Source: Phellopilus nigrolimitatus
Taxonomy: Eukaryota > Basidiomycota > Agaricomycetes > Hymenochaetales > Hymenochaetaceae
NCBI GenBank assembly: GCA_021029095.1
Contig: JAJOHG010000553.1
Location: forward strand, 1 to 14,409
Direction: 5' to 3'
DNA length: 14,409 nt
The notes under the pieces are model-generated. The model was not told where the DNA came from. It did not search any database and was given only the letters and a program-made list of their open reading frames with translations. Position numbers and translations under genes: made by a program. How positions within the stretch are numbered: the first letter of the stretch is position 1; each line of letters begins with the position of its first letter. Positions 9,301 through 14,409 of this stretch are shown here, one piece after another.

Positions 9301-10663
9301 GGGGTCCAGACAGAATGCAGTCGTGCACCCGATGATGAGACCCTATATCACCATTAACACGAGACATAGATTAAGCACTCATTTACAAACTTACCCAGTT
9401 CTCCATTGCCCCTGCATCAAAATCACTCGCCTGGCACATGTCAGTCCTGGAGAGTACAACTGAGCAGTACAAGGATAACGTACAATAAGAGTGTCCAGCT
9501 TCGGAAGAGGATATTCAACGTCGAACATCTGCTCGTAAAGCGGGAGTACTTTCCGCTTGATGTCAAGAGCAAATTCTGCTTGGTGAATAAAGTCCGAGGT
9601 TGCTGGAGGGAGTGGAAATTAAAACCTAAGCACAAAAACGTGTTTGCTGCTTTACCGTATATACGCAAGGGCCTAGTCTTCCCACTCAAGGGACTGACAT
9701 AGGAGCTTTCGAGATAATCAAAGTGGCCGTTCGCAAATGCGACCAGATAGCTGGACATCTAATGCGAGACTTCTTCAAGACGTAGTTTCACGAGCCCCGC
9801 AACAACTAACGTACCGGAGGTGTGCGATCAAACTTGGTGATTTTCCATTTCTCAGAATCCACGCCTATACATGGTTCCATAAGTGCACAACTTAATATCT
9901 ATAAACAGTTACCAGAAGTGTACGGTTCCTCCGACAAGGAGGGCATATTGCTCAGATTTACGGTGTCCTTTCGCGAAATCCTGCATTGATGGAAGAATTC
10001 GAGATTCAGGGCAAGTTATAGGGATGGAAAAAACCGCACAGAGTAACGCTGTACGTGGCTTTCAATAGAGGCTCATCCCAGCATGGAAAAGCCCGTCTAG
10101 CAGCGGTCGGCTGCATGGGAAAACGCATTGTATCAAACTGATTAATCTTTCTCGGAAAGGGTTTACTCACCTCAAACTGGGTGAGCGCGTAATATTGCTT
10201 CTTCCCGTCCTTTTCCCAGGACGAAAGGTAGTAGCCCATCAAATCTCCCGTCAACTCAGCGTCAAATTTGACTTCCAGTTGCGCCTTCGAGCCCATGGGA
10301 AAGGCAGTCGGAAATCTCAAAATCGCACACTCCGTCACCGGGTCCAGCGACTGCGAGGTCGGGACCTGCTTGATCTTGAGGGCATCGGAGTGAATGGTCA
10401 CATCCTTTATGTTCAAGTTGGAGGTATGAAAGACGATAGAGGACGTCTCCTTTAAAATCTCCAGACTACACAAAACGTTCAGGATTCAAATCAACAGTTC
10501 GCATGGGATACACTTACTCGATGACCACAACGCCGTCAAAAGCAAGTTTCTCGAGATCTGTACGGATGGTGACATCGTAATGAAGAGGTTTCACGTCCAA
10601 CGGCAAACGATGCTCGTTGACTGGCACGTTGGATGAGGTAGAAATTGATCCGGGCGGTGCCAT
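6346..10663 (-). CDS. M1-family zinc aminopeptidase (Ape2/Aap1-like), 31 exons
   Basis: Removes N-terminal amino acids from peptides; fungal relatives are cytosolic or vacuolar alanine/arginine aminopeptidases. Exons, 5' to 3' on the minus strand: 10663-10518, 10465-10171, 10110-10040, 9980-9913, 9864-9815, 9758-9656, 9602-9484, 9430-9395, 9342-9214, 9163-9144, 9088-9075, 9024-9011, 8953-8932, 8881-8878, 8828-8699, 8634-8598, 8542-8414, 8359-8319, 8266-8108, 8048-7958, 7904-7719, 7666-7569, 7508-7390, 7342-7246, 7190-7113, 7051-7041, 6982-6817, 6762-6715, 6648-6589, 6535-6458, 6405-6346. The sum is 2679 nt, 892 residues, the usual family length. Visible motifs: PTAARRAFPCWDEP (148 on), GAMEN exopeptidase motif (291-295), HEVAH zinc motif (327-331) with the third ligand E350 exactly 18 residues on, transition-state Tyr in SYSKAGSV (Y414), then the ERAP1_C-like helical C-terminal half. 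All catalytic residues are intact. The start ATG at 10663 sits in CCATGG. Tyr replaces the common Trp just before LNEGF. Confidence 0.96.
8878..8881 (-). other. 4-nt microexon of the aminopeptidase gene
   Basis: The bases ACAA (minus strand) are flanked by a 50-nt intron (8931-8882, GTAAGC to TTGCAG) and a 49-nt intron (8877-8829, GTAAGA to GACAG). Joining exon ...ATT G, AC AA and G ATC TTT gives ITIDKIFPEWK, matching the family. Skipping it puts the next exon out of frame. Retaining the whole 103-nt interval is in frame without a stop and would add about 34 residues after the glutamate zinc ligand, so a retained form is conceivable. Confidence 0.78.
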
Positions 10664-11250
10664 GGAATGAAATGCACAGTAGAGACTTCGAGCAGTGAAT
10701 CGTGAGGAAAGGTCGCGACTGGGCTGGGGATCAGGAAGTGTGACACGTCCTGAGTTGATGCGTCCTGGACCAGCCTGTCCTTTTGGTACGCATGCATAGC
10801 ATTGAGGGTGAGCCGTTCGGGGCTTCGGCCATGTGTTCTTTCAAAAGGGCACATGGGAAATTAGCGAAATCAGTAGCCAGCACGCGATGCTTGACGGCGG
10901 TGTTGACGTAGACACAGTGTACTAAGTACTTCAGGCGGCCGCGGTGTGATCAATCTGCCTCCGCGGCGTCTACCACCAGCGCACTAAGTAGTCAACCGGC
11001 TCCCTCACTGCTAGCTGTATCACCAGAATATATGTAACGAAGTGCGTGTTCATTGTTAACAAATGTTATTGACAAGCCTTGCTTTACAGTAGGTTGGAGA
11101 GTAGACACCGACTAAACGGATAGGAACAGCAGAAGGTGAAGAACAGCAACAGTAGAGCATTTCTGGTCAATGAGCAGTGTGAGTGTCGTTCACGAATCGT
11201 TCAAGGATGAGGCTTCCAAGGTGAGATAAAGGTTGAATCTGCGGTACTTA
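10664..11250. other. Upstream region of the aminopeptidase gene
   Basis: This 587-nt stretch lies between the aminopeptidase start and the stop of the small upstream gene. It should hold the aminopeptidase promoter and leader. Visible in it: an upstream ATG at 10854 (minus) opening an 87-codon ORF that overlaps the main start in another frame, ending at 10591; and a GC-rich 7-bp inverted repeat GCCGCGG/CCGCGGC at 10938-10944 and 10961-10967, containing CGG/CCG triplets of the kind bound by Zn2Cys6 factors. No convincing TATA box or other gene was found. Confidence 0.5.
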
Positions 11251-11686
11251 TCAGTGAATAAACTTCTGGAAAGTCTGAGGCAAAGCAGGGATGGAAAGAG
11301 TCTGCGGGAGTTTCTTCGACAGTGAGCTTCGGTCGTGCGTGCCAATAGTTTGTCGAATAAAGTTGTAAATGTCCTTATTGGCGTCCGCCAGGAGACCGTA
11401 TCCCGTGTCGAGTTCCCGGTTAATGTTCGCGCACTCGGTTTCCAGAGAGAACAGGTTGTTAGGTTACTTGATACTGAGTGGAAGTTAGTCCGCGCGCGCA
11501 CGAAACGCAACAAATGCCTCCGCTAACCTTTCTTCCCTCATTTCATGCAAGTCGGCCGCGGCCTCGTTCAGGAGATTTCTCGCGGCGCGCATGTCGCTAC
11601 GTATTCCACGAGACTTATTCGCAATATTGGAGACGATACCTGGAAGACAAGCCATCAAGCGGCAAGTCGCCATCATCCAAAGTCAT
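11251..11686 (-). pseudogene. Small coiled-coil-like gene, unknown family, apparently broken
   Basis: I do not recognise the family. The first coding part (start ATG at 11686 or 11676) reads a charged helical segment, NLLNEAAADLHEMREER, up to a donor GTTAGC at 11527. A convincing 54-nt intron follows (11527-11474) with a GGACTAAC branch site and CACTCAG acceptor. The second exon then reads a conserved-looking helix (LETECANINRELDTGYGLLA, then NKDIYNFIRQTIG) to TGA at 11251-11253. With that splice the frame is correct but a TAA occurs three codons into exon 2 (11466-11464). At the 5' end, ATG 11686 gives an acidic start (MTLDDGDLPLDGLSS) in a different frame from the helix; a weak 60-nt intron could join them. 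Only about 80 bp separate it from the BRE2 stop on the same strand. It may be a decayed gene, carry base errors, or be mis-spliced by me. Confidence 0.4.
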
Positions 11687-11691
11687 ATACA

Positions 11692-11792
11692 TATGTATTA
11701 ATCTCATATTTAATATCTATACCATGTACATGCCCAAATGAAAATACGTATGTATGCCGATATCGCTAATAAAAATCCTGGTCCATTGTCAC
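11692..11792. repeat. Copy B: BRE2 3' end, probable source of the repeat at 5890-5989
   Basis: The segment spans the last 27 coding bases of BRE2 and about 74 bases downstream of its stop. It lies in the same orientation as copy A, 5.8 kb away. Because this copy is continuous with the long BRE2 reading frame, it is the likelier donor. The alternative is that a short mobile sequence inserted here and supplied the final VTMDQDFY and stop codon of BRE2. Confidence 0.92.
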
Positions 11793-13771
11793 GTCAGCAG
11801 CGGGTGCGGGGGAGTGCTCTGAATTCTTGAATGCGTACTCCTCCATGATAATCGTTGGCGCGGGGCCAGCTTCCGGATACGCAAATGTAGAACCGGACGC
11901 CGAAAGAGAAGCAGCCGCTAATTTTTGCTCTTCCTCGAGCTGCCTCAAACGCAGCTTCTCTGCTTTTTGTTTCGCACGACGCGCGCGCTCCAGCACGCGT
12001 TTTCGTTCGCGTCGCTCTGTAACCTTCCTTTCGGCCTCTGTCATTTGTGGTGGTCCCTCTGCGGCAGGCGGCTGAGTCTGAGGCTGGAGCTCCTGCGATG
12101 GCCCCGGAGTGGGTACGGGTGCGGAAGGTGCCGAGGGTGCTGAAGGTGCTGAAGGCGCGGGAGATGGCTTCGGCTCTGGGGGGACCTTGGGCTTTGGGTG
12201 ATCCTGAGACTTTGGGCGACTCTGCGGAGGCTTGGGAGGCTTATTAGGCGGTCTCAGTCCGCGGCCCTTCTTTGTTTCCCCCACATCTTTCAGATGCTGC
12301 GCATTCTGCTTCGCCTCGGCTTCCTCCAGTTCGTCCAGGGCCCACTGTTCCTCCATGAACTCCGCATAGCGCTCGCACAGTGGCCGCCATGTGCGCGTTT
12401 TGGTGTCCGCTGAGTCTGGGTCGCCTGCAAGGACGCCTTCGATGTCCGCGGGCGGCGGGAACTCGAAATCCGGGCCTGCGTTGATATGCACGCGCGCGCC
12501 ATTGAAGAGGGAAATGAAAGGGTAGTATCCGAGCCAGCCGTCATCGAACGGGTTCTCGATGTGCTCGATGACTCCCTCTCGCGCGCGCCGTCTGCTGCGG
12601 TCCTTGCGCGTAGAGGGAACGCTGCGTAGCTGCAGGTAGTCGTACAAGTCTTGGAACGCGATTCCCTGCGGCACGCCGTTAACAAAATAAGCAATGTGTG
12701 ATCCGCGTAGAACAGGCAGGGACTGCAGGGGTGCAGGCTCCACGACGGGCTTGCTCCCGCGACCCCGCTCGGGCACGTTCTTGATGGTTGCAGATTTTTT
12801 GGCGGAGGATGGGACAGAGGCTGTGTCCTTGGACTTGTTGGTGGCAGACTCCATGAGGGCAATCATCTCTTTTGACTGGGCGTACTCTATAGATTCGAAG
12901 TACTCTTGTCCTTTGAAATCAATAGCGATACGTTCGCGTTTGATATGCGCTGGGTCGTGCGAGTCGTTTGCTCTCGGCTTGCGTTTCGGAGGAAGGGATA
13001 TATACATGCCAATGACATCCCCAGTACCGAATGAATTTCCGTACGGACGGGGTCTTGACAAGGTGACTTTATGCCCGTTCTTGTCTATGTAGCCGTAGCT
13101 GTACCCATCCAGACCAGCAGGACAATTTAGATTAGCTTCTCGTCTCCCCCAGCCGAGGCGAACATGTGCACCCTCCTTCGCCTGGCTATCGGACGCTTTC
13201 GCGCCTCCACCGTGCTCGACCTTTATCTCCACATACCACTTTCCCTCGCGCACAGGCACGTTGAGACGAGCACTCCGAAAACCCTTCTCGCCGCAGAGTC
13301 CCAGGCCGTCCGTGGTCACCTTCAGGAACGGGCTGCGGTCCTCCCAGCTCACGCGGACATACCCGTGGGGCTTACTCTCGATGGTACGGAACTGAAGGAT
13401 GGAGCCGGGTTCGGCAAGACCTGCAGGAACATATCTGAAGTTCAAGCGGTTGAGTGCGATCTGGTCGGTCGTGTGATATATGGAGCCCTCGCTGGTGGGC
13501 ACGAAGGTAGGCCGAGTGATACGGTACGGCGCGGACGAAGAGCGGACTCGCTGGCATTGGCGACGACGACGCCGCTGCCCTCCGTAGCCTGCGCGCCGGG
13601 GAATCCTAGATCAGAAGGCGCGGGCGAAGAGGCGGTCGCCGTAGTCGCGACGCTAATGGCGGCGTGTTTCCTCTTGCGGTTGTTCGGAGGTGGCGGCGTG
13701 TTGTACGTAGGGGGTGCTGGTGTGGACGCTGCAGAGTTGTCGGGCGGTGAGGAGGCTTCTCTAGCTATCAT
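11766..13771 (-). CDS. BRE2: Bre2/Ash2-type SPRY subunit of Set1/COMPASS
   Basis: Nuclear subunit of the Set1/COMPASS complex that methylates histone H3 lysine 4; Bre2/Ash2 pairs with Sdc1/Dpy30 and the WRAD core to stimulate Set1. The first ATG, 13771, is in CCACCATGA. The N-terminus is Ser/Pro-rich with a basic NNRKRKH patch. Then come FRYVPAGLAEPGSIL, the SPRY domain (VRVSWEDRSPFLKVTTDGLG, KWYVEIKVEHGG, HVRLGWGRREANLNCPAGLD, GYSYGYIDKNGHKV, GTGDVIGMYISLPP), the split distal SPRY part (GSHIAYFVNGVPQGIAF, GYYPFISLFNGARVHINAGP), a Pro/Ala linker with SAP repeats, a charged helix (ERRERKRVLERARRAKQKAE) and the tail VTMDQDFY. Length is about 650-668 residues. From 13547 to the stop there is a single open frame with no intron, unlike its intron-dense neighbours. 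Near 13547 the frame shifts by one base relative to the N-terminus; either one base is missing or a 56-nt intron (13547-13492, GTCCGC to CACCAG) is spliced. The 3' end is duplicated at 5890-5989. Confidence 0.92.
12121..12164 (-). repeat. Short tandem repeat coding Ser-Ala-Pro units in BRE2
   Basis: On the plus strand, near-identical 9-bp units related to GGTGCTGAA recur about four times. On the coding strand they give consecutive SAP tripeptides within the proline-rich linker after the SPRY domain. Such runs vary by slippage and are probably a flexible spacer. Confidence 0.75.
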
Positions 13772-13946
13772 GGTGGGATGCAAAGTACTCGGCTAGGCCA
13801 ACATGGAGTTACATGGCCACAAATTAACCTATAAATTAACCAAAAGGGGGAAACTCACAGCCACTGTCACGGTCGGGATGACGCGCCGAGCTCGAGTCGA
13901 TCTTGTCTTCCCGCCAACTACACACCTCTATCACTCACGTCCAGCC
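13772..13946. promoter_or_regulatory. Shared divergent promoter of BRE2 and the E2 gene
   Basis: Only 175 bp separate the start codons of the divergent BRE2 (minus) and E2 (plus) genes, so both promoters must overlap or extend into the genes. It contains TATAAAT at 13830-13836, 111 bp before the E2 ATG, and a 9-bp direct repeat AAATTAACC at 13821-13829 and 13833-13841 (12-bp period). Function is inferred from position only. Confidence 0.5.
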
Positions 13947-14409
13947 ATGAGCAACAAAGCCGCTCGGTACTTCTTTCTGACTATTCCCTTTTTTGAGAGT
14001 GCCGCTGACCATCTGCCCTCAGACGCATCGGCAAGGTACTTATTCTACTCAATGGGTAATTGTCCACTCAATGCATCTGGCGTACAGGAATACAAGGAAC
14101 TCCTGAATGCACCGATCGAAGTATGCAACTGAGCTATCTCTAGGATGTATCTCATCGTCTGATCCAGGGTGTAACGGTTGGATTAGTCGTAGACGAAGAT
14201 CTCATGAAATGGGAAGGATCAATAGTTGGTGTGGTATGTCGCCCGTTGGCAGCTGCAATCGTCTTCCAACAATCTGACATACTCTAAGAGGGGTACTCCG
14301 TACGACGGTGGTATTTTCAAGTTTGAAGTCGATTTTCCGAGCGATTTCCTTTCAAGCCTCCCAAAGTGAGCCATGACAGCCTACTTCCCGATCCCGAAAT
14401 GACGGTTTT
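13947..14409 (+). CDS. Ubiquitin-conjugating enzyme E2, N-terminal part, cut by window end
   Basis: E2 enzymes accept ubiquitin from E1 on a cysteine and pass it on with E3 ligases. Exons: 13947-13966, 14023-14035 (13 nt), 14088-14120, 14168-14233, 14289 to about 14367. The spliced start is MSNKAARRIGKEYKELLNAP, then EGVTVGLVVDEDLMKWEGSI, then VGVRGTPYDGGIFKFEVDFP: the N-terminal helix, the W in the first strand, and the GTPYDGG-F...FP signature of the UBC fold. The expected SDFPFKPPK follows, but it can only be read by changing frame at 14346-14350: in the running frame the sequence gives SDFLSSLPK and then TGA, so one base appears to be missing in the CC run. A GTGAGC at 14368 could be the next donor. 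The catalytic cysteine region is beyond the window, so the E2 subclass cannot be settled; it resembles Ubc14-like class I enzymes. Confidence 0.85.

Noticed and set aside
10938..10967. GC-rich inverted repeat as a terminator or transposon end
   Set aside because: Arms are only 7 bp with a 16-bp spacer in a eukaryotic promoter region; chance or a factor site is as likely.
12290..12862. 190-codon minus-strand ORF within BRE2
   Set aside because: It is an alternate frame of the BRE2 coding strand, arginine/serine/threonine-rich as expected from an out-of-frame reading.
13164..13796. 210-codon plus-strand ORF opposite BRE2
   Set aside because: It is antisense to the BRE2 N-terminus and SPRY domain, whose sense reading is strongly family-like.
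14340..14356. Programmed -1 ribosomal frameshift in the E2 gene
   Set aside because: There is no X XXY YYZ slippery heptamer in phase and no obvious downstream structure; a missing base is simpler.

Overview
The window looks like nuclear DNA of a filamentous basidiomycete, most likely an Agaricomycete. It carries five recognisable eukaryotic housekeeping-type genes. Most are cut by many short GT-AG introns (about 47-71 nt, often with CTAAC, CTGAC or CTGAT-like branch sites), and the proteins read like basidiomycete family members. I see no prokaryotic operon signals, rRNA, tRNA, CRISPR array or intact transposon. Family assignments come from recognising motifs by eye; no database search was possible.

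Layout, left to right: (1) 1-1864, plus strand, the 3' nine-tenths of a cyclase-associated protein (CAP/Srv2) gene. (2) 2071-5758, plus strand, a PhoD-like metallophosphatase-domain gene with about 22 exons, including 9-nt and 5-nt microexons. (3) 5759-6345, a convergent intergenic region holding a ~100-bp copy of the 3' end of the BRE2 gene located 5.8 kb away, plus a short chimeric ORF. (4) 6346-10663, minus strand, an M1 zinc aminopeptidase of 31 exons (892 residues as I splice it), including a 4-nt microexon. (5) 11251-11686, minus strand, a small coiled-coil-like gene of unknown family whose best reading contains an in-frame stop. (6) 11766-13771, minus strand, a Bre2/Ash2-type SPRY subunit of the Set1/COMPASS H3K4 methyltransferase, almost or completely intronless. 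(7) 13947-14409, plus strand, the 5' part of a ubiquitin-conjugating enzyme (E2), divergent from BRE2 across a ~175-bp shared promoter.

The genes do not form a pathway or cluster: actin regulation, phosphatase, peptidase, chromatin and ubiquitin genes sit together as ordinary fungal neighbours. I did not find a new multi-gene system. The things most worth a second look are architectural. They are the BRE2 3'-end duplication (consistent with a truncated cDNA copy, next to an intron-poor donor gene), the very small exons that are needed to read active-site regions correctly, and a set of single-base reading-frame breaks in otherwise conserved genes, all of the same sign (one base missing). Those breaks may be sequence errors, cryptic introns or real lesions.
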